NCBI GenBank assembly: GCA_960531495.1
Contig: OY482855.1
Span: 1,426,001 to 1,490,000 of the forward strand
From: Zeus faber
Lineage: Eukaryota > Chordata > Actinopteri > Zeiformes > Zeidae
DNA: 64,000 nt
Reading direction: 5' to 3'
The notes beneath the pieces are model-generated. The model had not been told where the DNA came from. It saw only the letters and a program-made list of their open reading frames with translations, and made no database searches. The position numbers and the translations under genes are program-made. Positions 45,501 to 60,150 of the stretch are shown here, one piece after another (the stretch's first letter is position 1; every line of letters starts with the position of its first letter).

Positions 45501-48500
45501 GCTTCCTAAGTTTTTCTCTAAGATTTCTATGCCCATCTAACATGTATTTGTGGAGTTAGGATCATTTTCATCATAGTGTGCACATGTGGGAAAAAACGCA
45601 TTTTCAGCCGATTTAAACGTCGAAAAGGGGAATTGGTTAAACGCTTCAGTCATTACTCTGTGTGACAGTGTCAGACAGTTTAAATACAATGGTGAACTAG
45701 TATATCCTGCTAAAGTGTTGTTTGTCAAACAGTTTTAGGCCCATCTAACATGTATTTGTGGAGTTATGATCATTTTCATCATTATGTGTACGTGTGGGAA
45801 AAAACGCATTTTCAGCCGATTTAAACGTCGAAAAGGGGAATTGGTTAAACGCTTCAGTCATTACTCTGTGTGACAGTGTCAGACAGTTTAAATACAATGG
45901 TGAACTAGTATATGCTGCTAAAGTGTTGTTTGTCAACAAGTTTTAGGCCCATCTAACATGTATTTGTCGAGTTATGATCATTTTCATCATTATGTGTACA
46001 TGTGGGAAAAAACGCATTTTCAGCCGATTTAAACGTCGAAAAGGGGAATTGCTTGAACGCTTCAGTCAGTACTCTGTGTGACAGTGTCAGACAGTTTAAA
46101 TACAATTGTGAACTAGTATATGCTGCTGAAGCGTTGTTTGTCAAACAGTTTTAGGCCCATACAACATGTATTTGTCGAGGTATGAGCATTTTCAGAACAT
46201 TGGACGGTTTGCTGTCTAGCTGAATTAGAGAAACACCGAACCATTGTCTCTTCAGAGGTGAATGATTCAGAATGCTGCAGTACAGCATTGAAATTGTATT
46301 AATATGATGAACTATTATGTGCTTCCTAAGTGTTTCTCTCAGATTTCTATGCCCATCTAACATGTATTTGTGGAGTTATGATCATTTTCAGAACTTGTGA
46401 CGGTTTGCTAGAGAAACACCGAACCATTGTCTCTTCAGAGGTGAATGATTCAGAATGCTGCAGTACAGCATAGAAAATTTAATTAATATGATGAACTATT
46501 ATGTGCTTCTTAAGTGTTTCTCACAGATTTCTAGGCCCATCTAACATGTATTTGTGGAGTTATGATCATTTTCATCATTGTGTGCACATGTGGGAAAAAA
46601 CGAATTTTCAGCCGATTTAAACGTCGAAAAGGGGAATTGGTTAAACGCTTCAGTCATAACTCTGTGTGACAGTGTCAGACAGTTTAAATACAATGGTGAA
46701 CTAGTATATGCTGCTGAAGCGTTGTTTGTCAAACAGTTTTAGGCCCATACAACATGTATTTGTCGAGGTATGATCATTTTCATCATTATGTGTACATGTG
46801 GGAAAAAATGCATTTTCAGCCGATTTAAACATCGAAAAGGGGAATTGGTTAAACGCTTCAGTCATAACTCTGTGTGACAGTGTCAGACAGTTTAAATACA
46901 ATGGTGAACTAGTATATGCTGCTAAAGCGTTGTTTGTCAACCAGTTTTAGGCCCATACAACATGTATTTGTCGAGGTATGAGCATTTTCAGAACATTGGA
47001 CGGTTTGCTGTCTAACTGAATTAGAGAAACACCGAACCATTGTCTCTTCAGAGGTGAATAATTCAGAATGCTGCAGTACAGCATAGAAATTTTATTAATA
47101 TGATGAACTATTATGTGCTTCCTAAGTTTTTCTCTCAGATTTCTATGCCCATCTAACATGTATTTCTGGAGTTATGATCATTTTCAGAACTTGTGACGGT
47201 TTGCTGTCTAACTGAATTAGAGAAACACCGAACCATTGTCTCTTCAGAGGTGAATGATTCAGAATGCTGCAGTACAGCATAGAAATTTAATTAATATGAT
47301 GAACTATTATGTGCTTCTTAAGTGTTTCTCACAGATTTCTAGGCCCATCTAACATGTATTTGTGGAGTTATGATCATTCTCATCATTGTGTGCACATGTG
47401 GGAAAAAACGCATTTTCAGGCGATTTAAACGTCGAAAAGGGGAATTGGTTAAACGCTTCAGTCATTACTCTGTGTGACAGTGTCAGACAGTTTAAATACA
47501 ATGGTGAACTAGTATATGCTGCTAAAGTGTTGTTTGTCAACAAGTTTTAGGCCCATCTAACATGTATTTATTGAGTTATGATCATTTTCATCATTATGTG
47601 TACATGTGGGAAAAAACGCATTTTCAGCCGATTTAAACGTCGAAAAGGGGAATTGGTTAAACGCTTCAGTCATAACTCTGTGTGACAGTGTCAGACAGTT
47701 TAAATACAATGGTGAACTAGTATATGCTGCTAAAGCGTTGTTTGTCAAACAGTTTTAGGCCCATACAACATGTATTTGTCGAGGTATGAGCATTTTCAGA
47801 ACATTGGACGGTTTGCTGTCTAACTGAATTAGAGAAACACCGAACCATTGTCTCTTCAGAGGTGAATGATTCAGAATGCTGCAGTACAGCATAGAAATTT
47901 TATTAATATGATGAACTATTATGTGCTTCCTAAGTTTTTCTCTCAGATTTCTATGCCCATCTAACATGTATTTCTGGAGTTATGATCATTTTCAGAACTT
48001 GTGACGGTTTGCTGTCCAACTGAATTAGAGAAACACCGAACCATTGTCTCTTCAGCGGTGAATGATTCAGAATGCTGCAGTACAGCATAGAAATTTTATT
48101 AATATGATGAACTATTATGTGCTTCTTAAGTGTTTCTCACAGATTTCTAGGCCCATCTAACATGTATTTGTGGAGTTATGATCATTCTCATCATTGTGTG
48201 CACATGTGGGAAAAAACGCATTTTCAGGCGATTTAAACGTCGAAAAGGGGAATTGGTTAAACGCTTCAGTCATTACTCTGTGTGACAGTGTCAGACAGTT
48301 TAAATACAATGGTGAACTAGTATATGCTGCTAAAGTGTTGTTTGTCAACCAGTTTTAGGCCCATCTAACATGTATTTGTCGAGTTATGATCATTTTCATC
48401 ATTATGTGTACATGTGGGAAAAAACGCATTTTCAGCCGATTTAAACGTCGAAAAGGGGAATTGCTTAAACGCTTCAGTCATTACTCTGCGTGACAGTGTC

Positions 48501-48990
48501 AGACAGTTTAAATACAATGGTGAACTAGTATATGCTGCTAAAGCGTTGTTTGTCAAACAGTTTTAGGCCCATACAACATGTATTTGTCGAGGTATGAGCA
48601 TTTTCAGAACATTGGACGGTTTTGCTGTCTAGCTGAATTAGAGAAACACCGAACCATTGTCTCTTCAGAGGTGAATGATTCAGAATGCTGCAGTACAGCA
48701 TAGAAATGTTATTAATATGATGAACTATTATGTGCTTCCTAAGTTTTTCTCTAAGATTTCTATGCCCATCTAACATGTATTTGTGGAGTTAGGATCATTT
48801 TCATCATAGTGTGCACATGTGGGAAAAAACGCATTTTCAGCCGATTTAAACGTCGAAAAGGGGAATTGGTTAAACGCTTCAGTCATAACTCTATGTGACA
48901 GTGTCAGACAGTTTAAATACAATGGTGAACTAGTATATGCTGCTAAAGCGTTGTTTGTCAAACAGTTTTAGGCCCATACAACATGTATTT
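42536..48990 (+). repeat. 3233-bp higher-order repeat, two copies
   Basis: Landmarks at 43308, 43468, 44116, 44324, 44522, 44924, 45132, 45292 and 45537 recur 3233 bp later at 46541 to 48770. Rare variants are shared, such as AAACGAATTTTCAG (43367 and 46600). At the left end the offset is 3417 bp (42536 to 45953), because copy 1 carries one extra B monomer of about 184 bp near 43010-43190. Confidence 0.88.
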
Positions 48991-49973
48991 ATCGAGGTAT
49001 GAGCATTTTCAGAACATTGGACGGTTTGCTGTCTAGCTGAATCAGAGAAACACCGAACCATTGTCTCTTCAGAGGTGAATGATTCAGAATGCTGCAGTAC
49101 AGCATAGAAATTTTATTAATATGATGAACTATTATGTGCTTCCTAAGTTTTTCTCTCAGATTTCTATGCCCATCTAACATGTATTTCTGGAGTTATGATC
49201 ATTTTCAGAACTTGTGACGGTTTGCTGTCTAACTGAATTAGAGAAACACCGAACCATTGTCTCTTCAGAGGTGAATGATTCAGAATGCTGCAGTACAGCA
49301 TAGAAATTTAATTAATATGATGAACTATTATGTGCTTCTTAAGTGTTTCTCACAGATTTCTAGGCCCATCTAACATGTATTTGTGGAGTTATGATCATTC
49401 TCATCATTGTGTGCACATGTGGGAAAAAACGCATTTTCAGGCGATTTAAACGTCGAAAAGGGGAATCGGTTAAACGCTTCAGTCATTACTCTGTGTGACA
49501 GTGTCAGACAGTTTAAATGCTGCTAAAGTGTTGTTTGTCAAACAGTTTTGGGCCCATGTAAAATGTATTTGTCGAGTTATGATTATTTTCATCATTGTGT
49601 GCACATGTGGGAAAAAACGCATTTTCAGCCGATTTAAACGTCGAAAAGGGGAATTGGTTAAACGCTTCAGTCATTACTCTGTGTGACAGTGTCAGACAGT
49701 TTAAAGACAATGGTGAACTAGTATATGCTGCTAAAGTGTTGTTTGTCAAACAGTTTTAGGCCCATGTAAAATGTATTTGTCGAGTTATGATCATTTTCAT
49801 CATTGTGTGCACATGTGGGAAAAAACGCATTTTCAGCCGATTTAAACGTCGAAAAGGGGAATTGGTTAAACGCTTCAGTCATTACTCTGTGTGACAGTGT
49901 CAGACAGTTTAAATACAATGGTGAACTAGTATATGCTGCTAAAGTGTTGTTTGTCAACCAGTTTTAGGCCCAT

Positions 49974-52900
49974 CTAACATGTATTTGTCGAGTTATGATC
50001 ATTTTTATCATTATGTGTACATGTGGGAAAAAACGCATTTTCAGACGATTTAAACGTCGAAAAGGGGAATTGCTTAAACGCTTCAGTCATTACTCTGCGT
50101 GACAGTGTCAGACAGTTTAAATACAATGGTGAACTAGTATATGCTGCTAAAGCGTTGTTTGTCAAACAGTTTTAGGCCCATACAACATGTATTTGTCGAG
50201 GTATGAGCATTTTCAGAACATTGGACGGTTTGCAGTCTAGCTGAATTAGAGAAACACCGAACCATTGTCTCTTCAGAGGGGAATGATTCAGAATGCTGCA
50301 GTACAGCATAGAAATTTAATTAATATGATGAACTATTATGTGCTTCCTAAGTTTTTCTCTCAGATTTCTATGCCCATCTAACATGTATTTCTGGAGTTAT
50401 GATCATTTTCAGAACTTGTGACGGTTTGCTGTCTAACTGAATTAGAGAAACACCGAACCATTGTCTCTTCAGAGGTGAATGATTCAGAATGCTGCAGTAC
50501 AGCATAGAAATTTAATTAATATGATGAACTATTATGTGCTTCTTAAGTGTTTCTCACAGATTTCTAGGCCCATCTAACATGTATTTGTGGAGTTATGATC
50601 ATTTTCATCATTGTGTGCACATGTGGGAAAAAACGCATTTTCAGCCGATTTAAACGTCGAAAAGGGGAATGGTTAAACGCTTCAGTCATTACTCTGTGTG
50701 ACAGTGTCAGACAGTTTAAATACAATGGTGAACTAGTATATGCTGCTAAAGTGTTGTTTGTCAACCAGTTTTAGGCCCATCTAACATGTATTTGTCGAGT
50801 TATGATCATTTTCAGAACTTGTGACGGTTTGCTGTCTAACTGAATTAGAGAAACACCGAACCATTGTCTCTTCAGAGGTGAATGATTCAGAATGCTGCAG
50901 TACAGCATAGAAATTTAATTAATATGATGAACTATTATGTGCTTCTTAAGTGTTTCTCACAGATTTCTAGGCCCATCTAACATGTATTTGTGGAGTTATG
51001 ATCATTCTCATCATTGTGTGCACATGTGGGAAAAAACGCATTTTCAGGCGATTTAAACGTCGAAAAGGGGAATCGGTTAAACGCTTCGGTCATTACTCTG
51101 TGTGACAGTGTCAGACAGTTTAAAGACAATGGTGAACTAGTATATGCTGCTAAAGTGTTGTTTGTCAAACAGTTTTAGGCCCATGTAAAATGTATTTGTC
51201 GAGTTATGATCATTTTCATCATTGTGTGCACATGTGGGAAAAAACGCATTTTCAGCCGATTTAAACGTCGAAAAGGGGAATTGGTTAAACGCTTCAGTCA
51301 TTACTCTGTGTGACAGTGTCAGACAGTTTAAATACATTGGTGAACTAGTATATGCTGCTAAAGTGTTGTTTGTCAACCAGTTTTAGGCCCATCTAACATG
51401 TATTTGTCGAGTTATGATCATTTTCATCATTATGTGTACATGTGGGAAAAAACGCATTTTCAGCCGATTTAAACGTCGAAAAGGGGAATTGCTTAAACGC
51501 TTCAGTCATTTCTCTGTGTGACAGTGTCAGACAGTTTAAATACAATGGTGAACTAGTATATGCTGCTAAAGCGTTGTTTGTCAAACAGTTTTAGGCCCAT
51601 ACAACATGTATTTGACGAGGTATGAGCATTTTCAGAACCTTGGACGGTTTGCTGTCTAGCTGAATTAGAGAAACACCGAACCATTGTCTCTTCAGAGGTG
51701 AATGATTCAGAATGCTGCAGTACAGCATAGAAATTTTATTAATATGATGAACTATTATGTGCTTCTTAAGTGTTTCTCACAGATTTCTAGGCCCATCTAA
51801 CATGTATTTGTGGAGTTATGATCATTTTCATCATTGTGTGCACATGTGGGAAAAAACGCATTTTCAGCCGATTTAAACGTCGAAAAGGGGAATTGGTTAA
51901 ACGCTTCAGTCATTACTCTGTGTGACAGTGTCAGACAGTTTAAATACAATGGTGAACTAGTATATGCTGCTAAAGTGTTGTTTGTCAACCAGTTTTAGGC
52001 CCATCTAACATGTATTTGTCGAGTTATGATCATTTTCATCATTATGTGTACATGTGGGAAAAAATGCATTTTCAGCCGATTTAAACATCGAAAAGGGGAA
52101 TTGGTTAAACGCTTCAGTCATAACTCTGTGTGACAGTGTCAGACAGTTTAAATACAATGGTGAACTAGTACATGCTGCTAAAGCGTTGTTTGTCAACCAG
52201 TTTTAGGCCCATACAACATGTATTTGTCGAGGTATGAGCATTTTCAGAACATTGGACGGTTTGCTGTCTAACTGAATTAGAGAAACACCGAACCATTGTC
52301 TCTTCAGAGGTGAATAATTCAGAATGCTGCAGTACAGCATAGAAATTTTATTAATATGATGAACTATTATGTGCTTCCTAAGTTTTTCTCTCAGATTTCT
52401 ATGCCCATCTAACATGTATTTCTGGAGTTATGATCATTTTCAGAACTTGTGACGGTTTGCTGTCTAACTGAATTAGAGAAACACCGAACCATTGTCTCTT
52501 CAGAGGTGAATGATTCAGAATGCTGCAGTACAGCATAGAAATTTAATTAATATGATGAACTATTATGTGCTTCTTAAGTGTTTCTCACAGATTTCTAGGC
52601 CCATCTAACATGTATTTGTGGAGTTATGATCATTCTCATCATTGTGTGCACATGTGGGAAAAAACGCATTTTCAGGCGATTTAAACGTCGAAAAGGGGAA
52701 TTGGTTAAACGCTTCAGTCATTACTCTGTGTGACAGTGTCAGACAGTTTAAATACAATGGTGAACTAGTATATGCTGCTAAAGTGTTGTTTGTCAAACAG
52801 TTTTGGGCCCATGTAAAATGTATTTGTCGAGTTATGATTATTTTCATCATTGTGTGCACATGTGGGAAAAAACGCATTTTCAGCCGATTTAAACGTCGAA

Positions 52901-55900
52901 AAGGGGAATTGGTTAAACGCTTCAGTCATTACTCTGTGTGACAGTGTCAGACAGTTTAAAGACAATGGTGAACTAGTATATGCTGCTAAAGTGTTGTTTG
53001 TCAACAAGTTTTAGGCCCATCTAACATGTATTTATTGAGTTATGATCATTTTCATCATTATGTGTACATGTGGGAAAAAACGCATTTTCAGCCGATTTAA
53101 ACGTCGAAAAGGGGAATTGGTTAAACGCTTCAGTCATAACTCTATGTGACAGTGTCAGACAGTTTAAATACAATGGTGAACTAGTATATGCTGCTAACGC
53201 GTTGTTTGTCAAACAGTTTTAGGCCCATACAACATGTATTTATCGAGGTATGAGCATTTTCAGAACATTGGACGGTTTGCTGTCTAGCTGAATTAGAGAA
53301 ACACCGAACCATTGTCTCTTCAGAGGTGAATGATTCAGAATGCTGCAGTACAGCATAGAAATTTTATTAATATGATGAACTATTATGTGCTTCCTAAGTT
53401 TTTCTCTCAGATTTCTATGCCCATCTAACATGTATTTCTGGAGTTATGATCATTTTCAGAACTTGTGACGGTTTGCTGTCTAACTGAATTAGAGAAACAC
53501 CGAACCATTGTCTCTTCAGAGGTGAATGATTCAGAATGCTGCAGTACAGCATAGAAATTTAATTAATATGATGAACTATTATGTGCTTCTTAAGTGTTTC
53601 TCACAGATTTCTAGGCCCATCTAACATGTATTTGTGGAGTTATGATCATTCTCATCATTGTGTGCACATGTGGGAAAAAACGCATTTTCAGGCGATTTAA
53701 ACGTCGAAAAGGGGAATCGGTTAAACGCTTCAGTCATTACTCTGTGTGACAGTGTCAGACAGTTTAAAGACAATGGTGAACTAGTATATGCTGCTAAAGT
53801 GTTGTTTGTCAAACAGTTTTAGGCCCATGTAAAATGTATTTGTCGAGTTATGATCATTTTCATCATTGTGTGCACATGTGGGAAAAAACGCATTTTCAGC
53901 CGATTTAAACGTCGAAAAGGGGAATTGGTTAAACGCTTCAGTCATTACTCTGTGTGACAGTGTCAGACAGTTTAAATACAATGGTGAACTAGTATATGCT
54001 GCTAAAGTGTTGTTTGTCAACCAGTTTTAGGCCCATCTAACATGTATTTGTCGAGTTATGATCATTTTCATCATTATGTGTACATGTGGGAAAAAACGCA
54101 TTTTCAGCCGATTTAAACGTCGAAAAGGGGAATTGCTTAAACGCTTCAGTCATTTCTCTGTGTGACAGTGTCAGACAGTTTAAATACAATGGTGAACTAG
54201 TATATGCTGCTAAAGCGTTGTTTGTCAAACAGTTTTAGGCCCATACAACATGTATTTGACGAGGTATGAGCATTTTCAGAACATTGGACGGTTTGCTGTC
54301 TAGCTGAATTAGAGAAACACCGAACCATTGTCTCTTCAGAGGTGAATGATTCAGAATGCTGCAGTACAGCATAGAAATTTTATTAATATGATGAACTATT
54401 ATGTGCTTCTTAAGTGTTTCTCACAGATTTCTAGGCCCATCTAACATGTATTTGTGGAGTTATGATCATTTTCATCATTGTGTGCACATGTGGGAAAAAA
54501 CGCATTTTCAGCCGATTTAAACGTCGAAAAGGGGAATTGGTTAAACGCTTCAGTCATTACTCTGTGTGACAGTGTCAGACAGTTTAAATACAATGGTGAA
54601 CTAGTATATGCTGCTAAAGTGTTGTTTGTCAACCAGTTTTAGGCCCATCTAACATGTATTTGTCGAGTTATGATCATTTTCATCATTATGTGTACATGTG
54701 GGAAAAATGCATTTTCAGCCGATTTAAACATCGAAAAGGGGAATTGGTTAAACGCTTCAGTCATAACTCTGTGTGACAGTGTCAGACAGTTTAAATACAA
54801 TGGTGAACTAGTATATGCTGCTAAAGTGTTGTTTGTCAACCAGTTTTAGGCCCATCGAACATGTATTTGTCGAGTTATGATCATTTTCATCATTATGTGT
54901 ACATGTGGGAAAAAACGCATTTTCAGCCGATTTAAACGTCGAAAAGGGGAATTGCTTAAACGCTTCAGTCATTACTCTGTGTGACAGTGTCAGACAGTTT
55001 AAATACAATGGTGAACTAGTATATGCTGCTAAAGTGTTGTTTGTCAACCAGTTTTAGGCCCATCTAACATGTATTTGTCGAGTTATGATCATTTTTATCA
55101 TTATGTGTACATGTGGGAAAAAACGCATTTTCAGACGATTTAAACGTCGAAAAGGGGAATTGCTTAAACGCTTCAGTCATTACTCTGCGTGACAGTGTCA
55201 GACAGTTTAAATACAATGGTGAACTAGTATATGCTGCTAAAGCGTTGTTTGTCAAACAGTTTTAGGCCCATACAACATGTATTTGTCGAGGTATGAGCAT
55301 TTTCAGAACATTGGACGGTTTGCAGTCTAGCTGAATTAGAGAAACACCGAACCATTGTCTCTTCAGAGGGGAATGATTCAGAATGCTGCAGTACAGCATA
55401 GAAATTTAATTAATATGATGAACTATTATGTGCTTCCTAAGTTTTTCTCTCAGATTTCTATGCCCATCTAACATGTATTTCTGGAGTTATGATCATTTTC
55501 AGAACTTGTGACGGTTTGCTGTCTAACTGAATTAGAGAAACACCGAACCATTGTCTCTTCAGAGGTGAATGATTCAGAATGCTGCAGTACAGCATAGAAA
55601 TTTAATTAATATGATGAACTATTATGTGCTTCTTAAGTGTTTCTCACAGATTTCTAGGCCCATCTAACATGTATTTGTGGAGTTATGATCATTTTCATCA
55701 TTGTGTGCACATGTGGGAAAAAACGCATTTTCAGCCGATTTAAACGTCGAAAAGGGGAATTGGTTAAACGCTTCAGTCATTACTCTGTGTGACAGTGTCA
55801 GACAGTTTAAATACAATGGTGAACTAGTATATGCTGCTAAAGTGTTGTTTGTCAACCAGTTTTAGGCCCATCTAACATGTATTTGTCGAGTTATGATCAT

Positions 55901-58900
55901 TTTCAGAACTTGTGACGGTTTGCTGTCTAACTGAATTAGAGAAACACCGAACCATTGTCTCTTCAGAGGTGAATGATTCAGAATGCTGCAGTACCACATA
56001 GAAATTTAATTAATATGATGAACTATTATGTGCTTCTTAAGTGTTTCTCACAGATTTCTAGGCCCATCTAACATGTATTTGTGGAGTTATGATCATTCTC
56101 ATCATTGTGTGCACATGTGGGAAAAAACGCATTTTCAGGCGATTTAAACGTCGAAAAGGGGAATCGGTTAAACGCTTCGGTCATTACTCTGTGTGACAGT
56201 GTCAGACAGTTTAAAGACAATGGTGAACTAGTATATGCTGCTAAAGTGTTGTTTGTCAAACAGTTTTAGGCCCATGTAAAATGTATTTGTCGAGTTATGA
56301 TCATTTTCATCATTGTGTGCACATGTGGGAAAAAACGCATTTTCAGCCGATTTAAACGTCGAAAAGGGGAATTGGTTAAACGCTTCAGTCATTACTCTGT
56401 GTGACAGTGTCAGACAGTTTAAATACATTGGTGAACTAGTATATGCTGCTAAAGTGTTGTTTGTCAACCAGTTTTAGGCCCATCTAACATGTATTTGTCG
56501 AGTTATGATCATTTTCATCATTATGTGTACATGTGGGAAAAAACGCATTTTCAGCCGATTTAAACGTCGAAAAGGGGAATTGCTTAAACGCTTCAGTCAT
56601 TTCTCTGTGTGACAGTGTCAGACAGTTTAATTACAATGGTGAACTAGTATATGCTGCTAAAGCGTTGTTTGTCAAACAGTTTTAGGCCCATACAACATGT
56701 ATTTGACGAGGTATGAGCATTTTCAGAACCTTGGACGGTTTGCTGTCTAGCTGAATTAGAGAAACACCGAACCATTGTCTCTTCAGAGGTGAATGATTCA
56801 GAATGCTGCAGTACAGCATAGAAATTTAATTAATATGATGAACTATTATGTGCTTCTTAAGTGTTTCTCACAGATTTCTAGGCCCATCTAACATGTATTT
56901 GTGGAGTTATGATCATTTTCATCATTGTGTGCACATGTGGGAAAAAACGCATTTTCAGCCGATTTAAACGTCGAAAAGGGGAATTGGTTAAACGCTTCAG
57001 TCATTACTCTGTGTGACAGTGTCAGACAGTTTAAATACAATGGTGAACTAGTATATGCTGCTAAAGTGTTGTTTGTCAACCAGTTTTAGGCCCATCTAAC
57101 ATGTATTTGTCGAGTTATGATCATTTTCATCATTATGTGTACATGTGGGAAAAAATGCATTTTCAGCCGATTTAAACATCGAAAAGGGGAATTGGTTAAA
57201 CGCTTCAGTCATAACTCTGTGTGACAGTGTCAGACAGTTTAAATACAATGGTGAACTAGTATATGCTGCTAAAGCGTTGTTTGTCAACCAGTTTTAGGCC
57301 CATACAACATGTATTTGTCGAGGTATGAGCATTTTCAGAACATTGGACGGTTTGCTGTCTAACTGAATTAGAGAAACACCGAACCATTGTTTCTTCAGAG
57401 GTGAATGATTCAGAATGCTGCAGTACAGCATAGAAATTTTATTAATATGATGAACTATTATGTGCTTCCTAAGTTTTTCTCTCAGATTTCTATGCCCATC
57501 TAACATGTATTTCTGGAGTTATGATCATTTTCAGAACTTGTGACGGTTTGCTGTCCAACTGAATTAGAGAAACACCGAACCATTGTCTCTTCAGCGGTGA
57601 ATGATTCAGAATGCTGCAGTACAGCATAGAAATTTTATTAATATGATGAACTATTATGTGCTTCTTAAGTGTTTCTCACAGATTTCTAGGCCCATCTAAC
57701 ATGTATTTGTGGAGTTATGATCATTTTCATCATTGTGTGCACATGTGGGAAAAAACGCATTTTCAGCCGATTTAAACGTCGAAAAGGGGAATTGGTTAAA
57801 CGCTTCAGTCATTACTCTGTGTGACAGTGTCAGACAGTTTAAATACAATGGTGAACGAGTATATGCTGCTAAAGTGTTGTTTGTCAAACAGTTTTGGGCC
57901 CATGTAAAATGTATTTGTCGAGTTATGATTATTTTCATCATTGTGTGCACATGTGGGAAAAAACGCATTTTCAGCCGATTTAAACGTCGAAAAGGGGAAT
58001 TGGTTAAACGCTTCAGTCATTACTCTGTGTGACAGTGTCAGACAGTTTAAATACAATGGTGAACTAGTATATGCTGCTAAAGTGTTGTTTGTCAACCAGT
58101 TTTAGGCCCATCTAACATGTATTTGTCGAGTTATGATCATTTTCATCATTATGTGTACATGTGGGAAAAAATGCATTTTCAGCCGATTTAAACATCGAAA
58201 AGGGGAATTGGTTAAACGCTTCAGTCATAACTCTGTGTGACAGTGTCAGACAGTTTAAATACAATGGTGAACTAGTATATGCTGCTAAAGTGTTGTTTGT
58301 CAACAAGTTTTAGGCCCATCTAACATGTATTTATTGAGTTATGATCATTTTCATCATTATGTGTACATGTGGGAAAAAACGCATTTTCAGCCGATTTAAA
58401 CGTCGAAAAGGGGAATTGGTTAAACGCTTCAGTCATAACTCTATGTGACAGTGTCAGACAGTTTAAATACAATGGTGAACTAGTATATGCTGCTAAAGCG
58501 TTGTTTGTCAAACAGTTTTAGGCCCATACAACATGTATTTATCGAGGTATGAGCATTTTCAGAACATTGGACGGTTTGCTGTCTAGCTGAATTAGAGAAA
58601 CACCGAACCATTGTCTCTTCAGAGGTGAATGATTCAGAATGCTGCAGTACAGCATAGAAATTTTATTAATATGATGAACTATTATGTGCTTCCTAAGTTT
58701 TTCTCTCAGATTTCTATGCCCATCTAACATGTATTTCTGGAGTTATGATCATTTTCAGAACTTGTGACGGTTTGCTGTCTAACTGAATTAGAGAAACACC
58801 GAACCATTGTCTCTTCAGAGGTGAATGATTCAGAATGCTGCAGTACAGCATAGAAATTTAATTAATATGATGAACTATTATGTGCTTCTTAAGTGTTTCT

Positions 58901-60150
58901 CACAGATTTCTAGGCCCATCTAACATGTATTTGTGGAGTTATGATCATTCTCATCATTGTGTGCACATGTGGGAAAAAACGCATTTTCAGGCGATTTAAA
59001 CGTCGAAAAGGGGAATCGGTTAAACGCTTCAGTCATTACTCTGTGTGACAGTGTCAGACAGTTTAAAGACAATGGTGAACTAGTATATGCTGCTAAAGTG
59101 TTGTTTGTCAAACAGTTTTAGGCCAATGTAAAATGTATTTGTCGAGTTATGATCATTTTCATCATTGTGTGCACATGTGGGAAAAAACGTATTTTCAGCC
59201 GATTTAAACGTCGAAAAGGGGAATTGGTTAAACGCTTCAGTCATCACTCTGTGTGACAGTGTCAGACAGTTTAAATACAATGGTGAACTAGTATATGCTG
59301 CTAAAGTGTTGTTTGTCAACCAGTTTTAGGCCCATCTAACATGTATTTGTCGAGTTATGATCATTTTCATCATTATGTGTACATGTGGGAAAAAATGCAT
59401 TTTCAGCCGATTTAAACATCGAAAAGGGGAATTGGTTAAACGCTTCAGTCATAACTCTGTGTGACAGTGTCAGACAGTTTAAATACAATGGTGAACTAGT
59501 ATATGCTGCTAAAGCGTTGTTTGTCAAACAGTTTTAGGCCCATACAACATGTATTTGTCGAGGTATGAGCATTTTCAGAACATTGGACGGTTTGCTGTCT
59601 AACTGAATTAGAGAAACACCGAACCATTGTTTCTTCAGAGGTGAATGATTCAGAATGCTGCAGTACAGCATAGAAATTTTATTAATATGATGAACTATTA
59701 TGTGCTTCCTAAGTTTTTCTCTCAGATTTCTATGCCCATCTAACATGTATTTCTGGAGTTATGATCATTTTCAGAACTTGTGACGGTTTGCTGTCCAACT
59801 GAATTAGAGAAACACCGAACCATTGTCTCTTCAGCGGTGAATGATTCAGAATGCTGCAGTACAGCATAGAAATTTTATTAATATGATGAACTATTATGTG
59901 CTTCTTAAGTGTTTCTCACAGATTTCTAGGCCCATCTAACATGTATTTGTGGAGTTATGATCATTTTCATCATTGTGTGCACATGTGGGAAAAAACGCAT
60001 TTTCAGCCGATTTAAACGTCGAAAAGGGGAATTGGTTAAACGCTTCAGTCATTACTCTGTGTGACAGTGTCAGACAGTTTAAATACAATGGTGAACTAGT
60101 ATATGCTGCTAAAGTGTTGTTTGTCAACCAGTTTTAGGCCCATCTAACAT
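49974..60150 (+). repeat. Nested 2644-bp and 5091-bp higher-order repeats
   Basis: Landmarks at 50977, 51137, 51797, 52005, 52203 and 52605 recur 5091 bp later. From about 53021 on, the offset becomes 5299 bp (53021 to 58320, 53621 to 58920), i.e. one extra 208-bp A monomer in the second copy. Inside the first copy, 50977, 51137, 51393 and 51797 recur 2644 bp later at 53621, 53781, 54037 and 54441. This shows at least two rounds of segmental duplication. Confidence 0.85.
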
